64,000 bases of DNA. It comes from RGIG9379 sp031553005 (GTDB lineage: Bacteria; Bacteroidota; Bacteroidia; Bacteroidales; Paludibacteraceae). Position numbers and translations under genes: made by a program. Below, in pieces: positions 43,621 to 53,589 of this stretch. The stretch covers positions 1 to 64,000 of the forward strand of contig JAVBMA010000010.1 in NCBI GenBank assembly GCA_031553005.1, in the 5' to 3' direction. Each line of letters opens with the position of its first letter. Within the stretch, counting starts at the first letter, position 1. Below the pieces are notes generated by a model that was not told the origin of the DNA, ran no database searches, and saw only the letters and a list, made by a program, of their open reading frames with translations.

Positions 43621-44541
43621 ATGAATTTTGAAATTATAATAAATGATGCGTTCTCTGTTTTAACACTTGACAAAAGTTTGAAACCAATTGAGAATAAGAG
43701 AGTTTTAAGCATAATTAATGACTTTGAAAATGGAAAATGGAGATTTGATAAGTTTCAGAAATTTATTTGGAACAACATAAAAGAAACAGCTTTGAGTTAT
43801 AGAGAAAGACAATCTTTGATATCAGAAGGTGAAGACTCTGTACTAACTGAAGCAGCAAAGCATTTGAGATTGACTGAAAATGAAGATGAAAGAGGAAAAG
43901 GAAGTGAAATAGCAGAAATAGTATTATATGGAATAATGAAGCATTATTATAATGCATTACCAATTGTCCCTAAAATTTATTATAAACAAAACAATAATGA
44001 CAATGCAAAAGGAGCTGATAGTGTACATATTGTAATTGAAGGTGACGATAAATTTTCATTATGGTTTGGAGAATCCAAATTCTATAATAGTATTGAAAAT
44101 ACTCGACTTCCAAAAATAATAGTTTCTGTAAAAGATTCTCTATCTCTCGAAAAATTAAAAAAAGAAAATAGAATAATCACAAGCCTTTCAGACATCAGTA
44201 ATTTTAGCGAAATTTCGGAAGGACTTCGAAATAATATTTTGGATCTTTTATCTCCAAATACCTCTGTTGATAAAATAAAACCTATTTTAAACATTCCTAT
44301 TCTATTGCTTCATGAATGTGCAATAACTAAAAAAACTACACATCTTTCACAAGAATATAAAGATGAGATTATAGAATATCATAAGGATAGAGCCACTTCT
44401 TATTTTAAAAAACAAATAGAAGAGTGCGCTGACATTGATTTATATTCTGAAATCAAGTTTCATATAATCCTTTTTCCTGTTCCGGAGAAAGAAAAGATTG
44501 TGGATAAATTCATCACCAAAGCTAAAGTTTATAGAGACTAA
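43621..44541 (+). CDS. hamA: Hachiman nuclease HamA (DUF1837)
   Basis: 306 aa. DUF1837 features: RGKGSEIAEIVLYG (~91-104), KGADSVHIVIE (~130, D133) and WFGESKFY (E151, K153), matching the DUF1837 nuclease of Hachiman, a PD-(D/E)XK-type DNase. The gene is followed after 3 bases by hamB. In the system HamA is held with HamB and released on DNA damage or phage infection. Confidence 0.88.
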   Translation: MNFEIIINDAFSVLTLDKSLKPIENKRVLSIINDFENGKWRFDKFQKFIWNNIKETALSYRERQSLISEGEDSVLTEAAKHLRLTENEDERGKGSEIAEIVLYGIMKHYYNALPIVPKIYYKQNNNDNAKGADSVHIVIEGDDKFSLWFGESKFYNSIENTRLPKIIVSVKDSLSLEKLKKENRIITSLSDISNFSEISEGLRNNILDLLSPNTSVDKIKPILNIPILLLHECAITKKTTHLSQEYKDEIIEYHKDRATSYFKKQIEECADIDLYSEIKFHIILFPVPEKEKIVDKFITKAKVYRD

Positions 44542-44544
44542 GTC

Positions 44545-46647
44545 ATGGAAGAATACATATTTGAACAGTGTAATATTATCAATGACTTTTTAATGGTCAA
44601 TAATGATAATCAAGCAAGAGAGCAATTAATCAGGCTATTAGACTTTCATGCTGAAAATAAACTACAATATACTCCATTAGTTAATCATCTTATACGAGAT
44701 GCCGGTTTATTTCCTTATCTTCAAACTGAAACTTCAAGTTGGGAGGAAAAATTTGTTTATGAAGCGTTTAAAGTAAATGTTGGTGAGAAAGAGCCATTAA
44801 CATTGCATCGTGAACAATCGATGCTATTGAAAAAGCTTTTAGACGGAAAGAATATTGCTGTTAGTGCCCCAACCAGCTTTGGAAAAAGCTTTGTTATTGA
44901 TGCTTACATCAAAATAAATAAGCCTAAAAATGTATTAATTATAGTACCAACAATAGCATTAACAGATGAAACAAGAAGACGATTGTATAAAAAATTTGCT
45001 TCAGAATACAAGATAATTACAACTACCGAAGTTGAAGTATCTGATAAAAATATATTCATATTTCCTCAAGAACGAGCTATAAATTATTTGGATAAAGTAG
45101 AATATTTTGATATTATGATAATTGATGAATTCTACAAAGCAAGTAAAAATTTTGATAAAGAACGCTCTCCAAGCCTTATTAAGGCAATAATAAAACTTGG
45201 TAATAAATCAAAACAACGATATTTTTTAGCTCCAAATATTTCATCTCTTGATGATAATCCTTTTACAAAAGACATGGATTTTATCAAACTTGATTTTAAT
45301 ACTGTTTTTCTGGAAGTTAATGAGTTATACAAAGAAATTGGTCGAGATGAACAAAATAAAACAAAAACTCTAATAGGAATCTTAAATTCAAAAAATACAA
45401 AGTCTTTAATATATGCAGGAACATATTCGAATATTGACACTGTATCTGCAATAATTAACACTAATTTCCACGAAAGAAAGGATAAGTTACTTAATGATTT
45501 TGCAGGCTGGCTATCAAAAAATTATGCATATAACTGGTCTTTGACTAACTTGGTAAAAAGAGGAACTGGAATTCATAATGGTAGATTACATAGATCACTA
45601 AGCCAAATACAAGTTAAACTATTTGAAGAAAAGCATGGGTTAGTCAATATTATTTCCACATCGTCTATAATAGAAGGAGTAAATACATCGGCTGAAAATG
45701 TGATACTTTGGATGAATAAAAATGGAACTTCGCCTTTAAATGATTTTACTTATAGAAATATTATTGGAAGAGGCGGAAGAATGTTTAAACACTTTGTTGG
45801 TAAGATTTACATTTTAGATAAACCTCCTGTAAGTGAACAAACTCAACTTGACATTCCATTTCCGGAGGAAATATTAGGGGATTTGGATGAAAACTTATAC
45901 GAAAGAGTTCTCACCAAAGACCAAGTTGCAAAAATCCAATATTATCAACAAGAGATGTCCGAAGTATTGGGAGAACAAACATATCAAAAATTAAAGGAAG
46001 AAGCAGTCTTTCAGTCAAGTGATTCCGAATTAATCAAAACAATTGCTATTGATATGACTCGAAATCCAATGGCTTGGAAAGGATTATCTTTTCTAAACTC
46101 TAAAAATAGAAATCAATGGGATCCTAGCCTTTATCGGATTATTAATCTTAAACCAGGTAATTGGGAAACTAAGAGCAGTACATTCGTTGCATTTATCAAG
46201 ATATTAAGAGATAATTGGTTTAAAAGTATTCCTGAGTTACTTAAATTATTAGAGCCTTATGATGTTGGAATTGATGAATTTTTTAAATTAGAACGAAATG
46301 TTTCTTTCAAATTTGCATCACTTTTAAAAGATGTCAATATTCTCCAAAGAGAAATATTAAAGAATAATGGCTGTGATATTTCTCGTTTTGTTGCTTATGT
46401 TTCTCATGCCTTCTTGCCTTCTGTTGTTTTCCAATTAGAAGAATATGGTTTGCCAAGAATGATTTCTAAAAAAATTCATCATGCAGAAATAATTAATTTT
46501 TATGATAGTGAGTTAACAATACACAGAGCAATAGAAATATTCAGAGAAATAGGAATGCAAACAATCTTAGAAAAAGTTGATTTTGATGATTTTGACAAAT
46601 ATATTTTTGATTATTTTTATGATGGAATAAAAACAATTGATGAATAG
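44545..46647 (+). CDS. hamB: Hachiman helicase HamB
   Basis: 700 aa. Superfamily 2 helicase: Walker A SAPTSFGKSF (~107-116), DExx box IIDEFYKAS (~190), motif III-like region and IIGRGGRMF (motif VI-like). Pairing with hamA is the established two-gene Hachiman arrangement. Gene start lies 3 bases after hamA stop. Confidence 0.9.
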   Translation: MEEYIFEQCNIINDFLMVNNDNQAREQLIRLLDFHAENKLQYTPLVNHLIRDAGLFPYLQTETSSWEEKFVYEAFKVNVGEKEPLTLHREQSMLLKKLLDGKNIAVSAPTSFGKSFVIDAYIKINKPKNVLIIVPTIALTDETRRRLYKKFASEYKIITTTEVEVSDKNIFIFPQERAINYLDKVEYFDIMIIDEFYKASKNFDKERSPSLIKAIIKLGNKSKQRYFLAPNISSLDDNPFTKDMDFIKLDFNTVFLEVNELYKEIGRDEQNKTKTLIGILNSKNTKSLIYAGTYSNIDTVSAIINTNFHERKDKLLNDFAGWLSKNYAYNWSLTNLVKRGTGIHNGRLHRSLSQIQVKLFEEKHGLVNIISTSSIIEGVNTSAENVILWMNKNGTSPLNDFTYRNIIGRGGRMFKHFVGKIYILDKPPVSEQTQLDIPFPEEILGDLDENLYERVLTKDQVAKIQYYQQEMSEVLGEQTYQKLKEEAVFQSSDSELIKTIAIDMTRNPMAWKGLSFLNSKNRNQWDPSLYRIINLKPGNWETKSSTFVAFIKILRDNWFKSIPELLKLLEPYDVGIDEFFKLERNVSFKFASLLKDVNILQREILKNNGCDISRFVAYVSHAFLPSVVFQLEEYGLPRMISKKIHHAEIINFYDSELTIHRAIEIFREIGMQTILEKVDFDDFDKYIFDYFYDGIKTIDE

Positions 46648-46715
46648 TAATCCGTTATTGATTTACTTGCTAAAAACAATAAAACTATAAATAAATGCCC
46701 ATAAATAAACACTAA

Positions 46716-47096
46716 GAATGGGTTTTAAAAACATTAGAACTTTTAGAAAGAAATGGTTTTGTTAGAGACACAAGCTCATTAACAGGTAAACTAATATTTT
46801 ATAAACCTATTTATAAAAACATTTATGTTGCAGTTTGTTATGCAAATTCTACGAGCAAAAATTTTACTATTCATTGTTTCGATTTGTTTATTTCTTATAG
46901 CAGTGGAATAACAGAAGTGAAAAAAGAAAATCATTTTAGTGAGTTTTGGATAGGTAGTTTTGATATAGAGAAAGAAGAACACATGAATATTTTCAATGAA
47001 TTGATGTTATATCAAGATATAATGTCGCCAAAAAATCAATTTGAGATATTAGACAAAAAATATTTTGAAATGTATTTTGAGGAAGAAAAGAAATAA
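46716..47096 (+). pseudogene. N-terminally truncated or frameshifted gene remnant
   Basis: An open frame of 127 codons with no ATG or GTG start (first TTG at 46884) codes for EWVLKTLELLERNGFVRD, then SSLTGKLIFYKPIYKNIYVA... ending EEEKK. The only upstream ATG (46718) is in another frame and stops at once, so a frameshift or lost 5' end is likely. Function unknown; it sits between Hachiman and the next gene. Confidence 0.45.
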
Positions 47097-47128
47097 CAAT
47101 TCTATGATAAAACTAATTGAAATAAACA

Positions 47129-47770
47129 ATGAGAGGAATTTATAACACTTACAAAAGCGATTATCCCAATCAAGTTCATCAATTGAATTTTTCAATTTCA
47201 CAGAATTATCATGTTTTGAAAAATGGTGAAATAAAATATCAAATAAAGAAATTTGATGTTGATTGGAAAAATTATCAAAAAACAGGGAAAAGACACATTG
47301 TAAATTTCTTGATTAGAGACCATTTTAGTAATTGTTTTTATGCAGAAATTTTCCCTATTGACGAATTACCCAGCATTGTTGAATTTCTATTTAATGCATG
47401 GAGAAAGAAAGTGAATTTTGAGTTTTGCGGCATTCCTAAAAATTTAATTTTGGGTAGGCATATTGTTGAGAGATTCCCCGAGATTTATAATCTCGAAAGT
47501 AATGCAGGAGTTAATATAGAGTTGGCCACTAATGGCTTTACAACAGGGATTCGTTCTTTAAGAGACTGGGAAAATAATATTAGATTTTATTTTTATTATA
47601 AGAACTGTCAAAAAATAACGGGATTCCAAAATAACATAGAAGTAATCTGTAGAGAACTAAACTTAAGAGACAGTGGAAAAACAGAACCCAATTTACTAAA
47701 GTGGATAAATAATAAACCTCAAGGACAAGTGATTAATGATAAAATAGACTTTAAAAAACTTTTTTATTAA
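47129..47770 (+). CDS. Protein of unknown function with possible RNase H/integrase-like core
   Basis: 213 aa. The middle (VNFLIRDHFSNCFYAEIF...EFLFNAWRKK...CGIPKNLILG...GFTTGIRSLRDWENNIRF) recalls the order of elements in rve-type integrase domains (first Asp, helix, GxP strand), but the second Asp is not at the expected place (LILG instead of ITD). This is an inference from pattern only. No ATG alternative; start at ATG 47129. Confidence 0.5.
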   Translation: MRGIYNTYKSDYPNQVHQLNFSISQNYHVLKNGEIKYQIKKFDVDWKNYQKTGKRHIVNFLIRDHFSNCFYAEIFPIDELPSIVEFLFNAWRKKVNFEFCGIPKNLILGRHIVERFPEIYNLESNAGVNIELATNGFTTGIRSLRDWENNIRFYFYYKNCQKITGFQNNIEVICRELNLRDSGKTEPNLLKWINNKPQGQVINDKIDFKKLFY

Positions 47771-47985
47771 TACGCAAAAACTGAAATAAACTTACTTTAG
47801 TCTTCCAATTCTTTATTAATAAAATTCTTCGATAGCCTACTGTCAAGCAATTTGAGTAAATATTTTAATACAAAAAGCTGCTCTTCCATTCGGAAAGTGG
47901 TGTATTATTTAAATCCTTAAGATAGCATAGAAAAAGCTATGTTGAATTAGGTTTATCGTTATCTTTGTAATGAAAAATTGTATAT
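47771..47985. other. Gap before the restriction gene, with promoter
   Basis: AT-rich. TATCTTTG at 47960-47967 is a -7 box 19 bases before the predicted ATG 47986; the nearest TTG (47942) is only 15 bases further upstream, so the -33 match is imperfect. Confidence 0.5.
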
Positions 47986-48702
47986 ATGAATATTGAGTAA
48001 TACAATCCGCTTATAGAAAAGGCTATATCTTATTTTTGGGATACTAGAAATAACCAGTTAGGCGCACAAGCAAGCCGGGAAATAAAAGATGCCGGCAATA
48101 GAGGAGCTGTAACAGGAGGTAAACAAATGGATGGATTTATCACTTTGTTGAAAAAAATAGCCATGGATTCTGGCATTCCTGAAAAATGTATTTATACGAA
48201 AAGTAATCATTTGCCGGGTTATTTCAGACCTACTAAAGATTGGGACTTACTCATAATCTCTCCAACTCAGAAACTTATTGCAGTTATTGAACTGAAATCT
48301 CAGGTTGGTTCGTTTGGAAATAATTTCAACAATCGTACAGAAGAAGCATTAGGTTCGGCTGTTGACCTTTGGACTGCTTTTAGAGAAAATGTGTTCCCTT
48401 TGCAACAAGCCCCTTGGGTTGGATATCTTATGGCTGTTGAAAAAAGCAATAAATCCACAGCTCCCGTAAGAATTACAGAACCCTATTTTGAAGTTCTGGA
48501 AGAGTTTAAAAACACTTCTTACCTTGATAGATATGCAATTTTATGTCGAAAACTAATACTAGAACGACATTATACATCTACTGCTTTGCTATGGACTTCA
48601 AATGATAGCACTTATGGAAGTGTTGCAGATGATATCTCAATAAATACTTTTTTATTATCATTTGCCGGATATTTGCAGGGCGTAATAACTGAATTTAAGT
48701 AA
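47986..48702 (+). pseudogene. PaeR7I/XhoI-family restriction endonuclease with in-frame stop at codon 5
   Basis: The full-length frame starts ATG AAT ATT GAG then TAA (47998-48000), and continues open as YNPLIEKAISYFWDTR... to a stop at 48702. Family features: GAVTGGKQMDGF, GYFRPTKDWDLLIIS, VIELKSQVGSF and NNFNNRTEEALGSAVDLWTA, matching the PaeR7I/XhoI family (CTCGAG). The total of 238 codons is close to PaeR7I length. Without the stop the first usable ATG is 48127, losing ~47 residues including the GAVTGGK part. The methyltransferase follows after 9 bases. Confidence 0.8.
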
Positions 48703-48711
48703 TATTATTCT

Positions 48712-50235
48712 ATGTACGGAACTAGATCTAACGGGAAAAAGCATGGCGATGTATTTACATCAGCTTATGTGGTAAAGTGTATGCTGGATATTGCAGAATA
48801 TACGCCAGACCGTGATTTATCCAATACTATTATCATAGAACCTGCTTGTGGAGAAGGAGAATTTATTGTAGAAATAGTCGAAAGGTTATCTCTATCTGCC
48901 CAAAAATTCGGATTTAATCTCAATGATGCAATTAATCGCTGCATAACCTGTTTTGATGTTGACCTCAAAAAAATACAACTCTGTAAACAACGAATTTTAT
49001 CACTAAATAGACAGATAAAAATTATAGATTCAATATTTAGGCATGAAGACTTTTTGTTGGCGGAGAATGTGCATAAAGCAGACCTAATAATTGGTAATCC
49101 CCCGTATGTAAGGCACGAACAAATTCCTGTCGCTAAAAAAGAGGAATATCGAAAAACATACATCACATTTAGGTATAGGGCGGATTTATATATTCCGTTT
49201 TTTGAAAAGTCATTAAATCTGCTTAATCTTCAAGGTAAGCATTGTTTTATTTGTTCAAATCGTTGGTTGAAAAATCAATATGGTTATGGGTTGAGAAATA
49301 TGATTTCTTCATCTTTTAACCTAAAGAAAATTATCAATTTAGAAAAAGTAAATCCCTTTCAAGAAGATGTTATTGCTTACCCTGCAATAAGTCTTATTGT
49401 AAATCAACCTTCGGACGGATATTTTGAATATTCGGATATTGAAGATATATCTACTATTTCTGTTCAAAAAGAGCATGTAAGTAAATACCTCTCTCCTACC
49501 AATGGAGATTGGAGTGATACATTTAATGTTGTCAAAAGCAAACTTCAATTAACATCGATAGAAAATCTTGGTTTTAAAGTAGGTATAGGGGTAGCTACCG
49601 GAGCAGATAAAATTTTTATAGGCAAACATTTAATAGAAGAAGTAGAAAAAGAGGTTTTAATTCCAATTGTTACATCTAAAGATGTAAAGGATAATGATCT
49701 GAAATGGAATGGCAATTTTCTATTTAATCCTTTTGATGAAAAAGGGAATATTATTGATTTGGAGAAATTCCCTAAAGCATATTCATATATGCTAACTCAT
49801 AAAGAACGGTTACAGGAAAGGCATATATCACAAAAAAATCCATCTTTTTGGTTTCGTACAATAGATAAAATACATAAATCGTTGGTTTCCCAGCCTAAAA
49901 TATTGTTACCGGATATTTCGGCAAACAATTACATATTAATTGATAATGGTTCTTATTATCCTCACCATAATCTATATTACATTACAGGAAAAAATATTGA
50001 TCAACTCAAAATATTAAGTGCGGTACTAATGTCGGATTTTATTATTAAGCAATTATCCAATTTAGCGAACTCCATGAACGGAGGATACCCTCGTTGGCAA
50101 AGTCAATATGTAAGAAAGTTAAAAGTGCCGGATATTAGTACTTTGCATACGAATCACTCTCAACAATTAATTTCCTGCTACGACTCGAAAGATATTAAAG
50201 GAATAAATTCTATTGTAAATAGTGTTCTTGCATAA
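48712..50235 (+). CDS. DNA N6-adenine methyltransferase, PaeR7I type
   Basis: 507 aa. SAM-binding motif EPACGEGEFIVEI (43-55) and catalytic NPPYVRHEQIP (128-138) of the Eco57I-like class; the C-terminal ~250 residues form the target-recognition part (GGYPRWQSQYVRKLKVP is the usual ending). Predicted to methylate CTCGAG with the adjacent nuclease. Intact, so host protection should persist even if the nuclease is not made. Confidence 0.88.
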   Translation: MYGTRSNGKKHGDVFTSAYVVKCMLDIAEYTPDRDLSNTIIIEPACGEGEFIVEIVERLSLSAQKFGFNLNDAINRCITCFDVDLKKIQLCKQRILSLNRQIKIIDSIFRHEDFLLAENVHKADLIIGNPPYVRHEQIPVAKKEEYRKTYITFRYRADLYIPFFEKSLNLLNLQGKHCFICSNRWLKNQYGYGLRNMISSSFNLKKIINLEKVNPFQEDVIAYPAISLIVNQPSDGYFEYSDIEDISTISVQKEHVSKYLSPTNGDWSDTFNVVKSKLQLTSIENLGFKVGIGVATGADKIFIGKHLIEEVEKEVLIPIVTSKDVKDNDLKWNGNFLFNPFDEKGNIIDLEKFPKAYSYMLTHKERLQERHISQKNPSFWFRTIDKIHKSLVSQPKILLPDISANNYILIDNGSYYPHHNLYYITGKNIDQLKILSAVLMSDFIIKQLSNLANSMNGGYPRWQSQYVRKLKVPDISTLHTNHSQQLISCYDSKDIKGINSIVNSVLA

Positions 50236-50276
50236 CAGATTTTTGGTGCTTTTGTCTTAATTATAACCTCTCTATG

Positions 50277-50512
50277 GTAGGCAAGGAGTTTTCGGCGATG
50301 TTTTTAATGATTTATTCTATGATACTTTCAAATCAGACAAAAAACAAACATTTGAGCTATCACAAAAGCCAGGCAGGGACTTTGAAGAAAATTCCGGCTT
50401 TGGAGAGATTTTCTCAATTCTTAGTCCTGAACAGGGAGATTTTTCAAATGAGGAGATGAAGTCTCCTTACATTAAGAAAAAGAGGAAACGGAGGTATGGG
50501 AGGCAGGTGTAG
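50277..50512 (+). pseudogene. Decayed mobB 3' end (copy 2)
   Basis: Aligns along its length with 41823-42052 of mobB: shared runs include GGAGTTTTCGGCGA, ACTTTCAAATCAGACAA and GAGGAAACGGAGGTATGGGA. A base lost near GCGAATG/GCGATG breaks the frame. The stop codon is preserved (TAG at 50510). Identity about four bases in five by eye. Confidence 0.85.
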
Positions 50513-50527
50513 GGGAATTGTTATATC

Positions 50528-51817
50528 TCAATCATAAGGTTCTACCTGAATGTCTTGAATCATTGTCCTATGAGGTATAATAACCTCATAGTTTGAACCG
50601 ACAACAATATTACTATTCTTTTCATTGTCATATTCTAACTTTAACCATGCAAGAAAATTTTTTGCTTCATCAGAGGAGTCAAAAAGCAAATCTCCCGAAG
50701 CAAGAGTTGTTGTATTTTTTATTTGAATTGGTATTCCTTTTTTACAATCAGTGCTAAGTGTATCAGTAAGTTTCCAAAGATTAGGTTTCATTTCCCTAAT
50801 TGGAATAATAACTACTTTATTAGTTGTATCTTTTACAGTGCCATAATATAATTTCACCATATCGTCCGATTCGGATATGGTTTGGTGTTTCTTTGAAACT
50901 TCACGAAAATCAGCATCAAATGTAATTGTGGCTTTTAAGTCTTTTATTATATTGGGGTATATAACGAACTTTTCGTTAACTTTTACATCACCGGAATTAT
51001 TCTTTACTCCGTTTCTCACAAGTTCCCTAAAAGAGTAAATTTTTTCAACTTTTAAATTTTTAACACCAAGAGTTATATCAGCTAAAATATTTCCTGTCAA
51101 ATCTATTCCGCTGATACCTTCTTGGTAAAGTGATAATTTATCTTGGGTAATAGCGGCATTCAAAGCAACCATTCTTTGTTTTAGCAATATTTCTTCAGAA
51201 AAAGAACGGCTTGCCGATAATTTTCCCTCTCCGGCTCCTTCTCCTTTTATTGCATCTTCACGACCAGCTTCTATTAAAGACTTTCCGGCAAGTTCTCCGC
51301 TTTGAGTATTTGAATAATTTAATTTACCTAAATCAAGTGTTTGGTATTCTGTAATCAGCCTATCACAGCTCAAAAACTTAATACCATTATTTCCTATATC
51401 AAGTGTGACATTAATTTTTGCAATTCTATCAGCAGGCATGTGGCTTTTGTTCCTTATTGAGACAACAATTCTTGTTTCAAACTGTGAGTAATCTGCAATT
51501 TTTGTCGCATCACTTGACTTAGAAGATAAACTGCGTGTTAATCCTGAAATGAAGGCATCGGTTGTCGTGTCTTTTTTCGCAAGCTCAGAGATTAAAACGG
51601 CTTGGGCATCAGGGGATAAGTCGAAAATTGTCTTTGATTCAGACCTCTCGCCTTTTTTCTCTTCAATTACATAAGCATTTACATCAATTCTATTTTTGAT
51701 TATACTGTCATTTTTTATGACTTCAATTGATTTGTATCTTTTTGTTAGATGTCCCGAAAAATTGCTGCAAGAAGAAAAAAAACACACCAACAGTAAAAAG
51801 AATGTTACTCTTTTCAT
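50528..51817 (-). CDS. Large lipoprotein of unknown function
   Basis: 429 aa from ATG 51817. Lipobox FFSSC (Cys ~16) after a hydrophobic stretch. The body contains GEGAGEGKLSASRSFSEE and a predicted coiled region; no recognised domain. It is the last of three leftward genes (53159-52173, 52115-51852, 51817-50528) separated by short gaps, likely one transcript. Confidence 0.65.
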   Translation of the reverse strand: MKRVTFFLLLVCFFSSCSNFSGHLTKRYKSIEVIKNDSIIKNRIDVNAYVIEEKKGERSESKTIFDLSPDAQAVLISELAKKDTTTDAFISGLTRSLSSKSSDATKIADYSQFETRIVVSIRNKSHMPADRIAKINVTLDIGNNGIKFLSCDRLITEYQTLDLGKLNYSNTQSGELAGKSLIEAGREDAIKGEGAGEGKLSASRSFSEEILLKQRMVALNAAITQDKLSLYQEGISGIDLTGNILADITLGVKNLKVEKIYSFRELVRNGVKNNSGDVKVNEKFVIYPNIIKDLKATITFDADFREVSKKHQTISESDDMVKLYYGTVKDTTNKVVIIPIREMKPNLWKLTDTLSTDCKKGIPIQIKNTTTLASGDLLFDSSDEAKNFLAWLKLEYDNEKNSNIVVGSNYEVIIPHRTMIQDIQVEPYD

Positions 51818-51851
51818 AATTACATATATTTTTTTATTTAAGAATTTTGTT

Positions 51852-52115
51852 CTAGAAAATTTGAGTCTGGGGATTTGCAAGTTTAATTATTGTTGCTTCT
51901 CCTTCAACTCTTCTTCCTTCTATTATTTCCACAACAGTTTTCTGTCCACATTCCTTATCATTTATACTTTTTGGGAAATTTTTGTTATTTCCGGCAGTGT
52001 AATAAGTTTTTTCTAAAATTGAGTCCAGAGAATTACTCCACTGAATTGCTTTCCAGTAATTAGGGATGTTATTTTTGTCTAAATTTAAGACCGTAATATA
52101 TTTGTATGTTTCCAT
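51852..52115 (-). CDS. Small protein of unknown function
   Basis: 87 aa, no signal or TM segment, no motif recognised. Middle gene of the three-gene unit; 34 bases before the lipoprotein start. Confidence 0.5.
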   Translation of the reverse strand: METYKYITVLNLDKNNIPNYWKAIQWSNSLDSILEKTYYTAGNNKNFPKSINDKECGQKTVVEIIEGRRVEGEATIIKLANPQTQIF

Positions 52116-52172
52116 TTTTTTGTTTATTAAATTTGTACTTACTCAATATTGACAGTGTTTTATTTAGTCTAT

Positions 52173-53159
52173 TTATTTTTGTGTTCCCTTTTTTTCAACA
52201 ACCTTCAATACATTTGGGAAAAAAGTTTCGCTGAAAGCAGCTGTAAATCCAAAAATTAAGAGCCCCCAAATATTGATTTGATTTGCTATATCGAAAATTA
52301 AATTAGATTTAACGGCAATATATAAGATTACGGCACTAAATATCGAAATAAAGGCTCTTTCAAGTCCATAAAGCAAAAAATAAATGAATCCGACTTTTTC
52401 TTTTTTCACTTTTTCATTACTTTTTACTTCCTTCTTTTTTCTCAGCTCTTCCTGATCATTACTTTTTTCAAAGAAGTTAATTTTTTTAATACCATAACTT
52501 ACAGACATAAAACCTCCTATTGAACCCGCAGTAGCAACAAAAATAAGATCCTTTATTTTGTCAAAAATACCACAGCAACAATGATAATACGCCAAAACAG
52601 AAAGTATAATCAGTGCAAGTGAAATAAATCCTATTATAGCCAAATGATTAAATTTTTGCTTGAATTGATATGCATATCTTTTATTTATATACTCATAAAG
52701 TTTTATTAATTTATATTCAGCACAGTCTACATTGCTCTTACATTCCTCACAATTTTGATTGATTTCTTCGCATCTGTCTCTTCTTTCTTTATTATCTTTA
52801 TCTAAGGCTAATGAAATAAAACCAGCAGTTTGAGCTTTTATTGAAGATGCATTAGGAATTTTATATAATACTCCCCTTATGTTTACTATTTCATCGTAAA
52901 TTTGGTTAAAATTAGTAGTTAATTCTTTATACTTTTCTGCTGTTTTGGCATCAATATGACATAAATCTTCATAAATATTAGTTCGTAAGGATTGTGAAAT
53001 ATCGTCAGTTTCAATTTCATAAATAACATAGTTCGGATCTTTGACATGTATTCTGGTTATTTTATGTCCTAACTCATCTTGCCCTCCGACAATATAGCGT
53101 TTCCGTATTTCTTCCAGCTTATTTTCGGCTTCTCTTGATTTTTCTTCTTCGGTTTTCAT
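52173..53159 (-). CDS. Membrane protein of unknown function
   Basis: 328 aa. The N-terminal ~175 residues are polar and helical with a Cys cluster (CEEINQNCEECKSNVDC), followed by four hydrophobic segments (e.g. LAIIGFISLALIILSVLAYY, FIYFLLYGLERAFISIFSAV) split by a charged KKKEVKSNEKVKKEK loop. No family recognised. First gene of the unit; upstream (53160-53470) is AT-rich with no gene. Confidence 0.6.
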   Translation of the reverse strand: MKTEEEKSREAENKLEEIRKRYIVGGQDELGHKITRIHVKDPNYVIYEIETDDISQSLRTNIYEDLCHIDAKTAEKYKELTTNFNQIYDEIVNIRGVLYKIPNASSIKAQTAGFISLALDKDNKERRDRCEEINQNCEECKSNVDCAEYKLIKLYEYINKRYAYQFKQKFNHLAIIGFISLALIILSVLAYYHCCCGIFDKIKDLIFVATAGSIGGFMSVSYGIKKINFFEKSNDQEELRKKKEVKSNEKVKKEKVGFIYFLLYGLERAFISIFSAVILYIAVKSNLIFDIANQINIWGLLIFGFTAAFSETFFPNVLKVVEKKGTQK

Positions 53160-53470
53160 AATACAGATAAGATAAAAATTAATTAATAATATTTACTATT
53201 TTACATTTAAACACATCTATAAATGGTATATTTTATAATTTTAAAAATATACAAAAAATAATATTTTTATATTTTAAAACGAATATAGCAAACATATTAT
53301 AAATCAAAAAAAATATTATTATATTTTTTTGATTTAAAGGCTAATAATTTAAAATTAACACAATATTTCTTTATCATAAATTATAAAAAAACTCTTTTAT
53401 ATTCTATGTTTTTACATTTTACATATTTAATTTTTAAATTAAATGAATATATAAGATGATTTAATAAGAT

Positions 53471-53585
53471 AGCTCAAATGATGGAGTTTATGTGAGCAAA
53501 AAATATTTTATTTTGCGTTATCAATGAATATTGGTTCTGTTGCCAAGGCATTATTGATTGAGATATTGTCGGTGTAGTTGAGAAA
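53471..53585 (+). pseudogene. Decayed mobC 5' end
   Basis: Matches mobC around 55391-55500: ATGGAGTTTATG, ATTTTATT, TATTGGTTCTG, CAAGGCATT/CAAAGCATT, GGTGTAGTTGA. The frame is broken (ATGGAGTTTATGTGA). It lies just before the Abi remnant. Confidence 0.8.
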
Positions 53586-53589
53586 TATG

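Noticed and set aside
50274..50459. 61-aa frame after the methyltransferase
   Set aside because: It is an out-of-frame reading of the decayed mobB 3' end.
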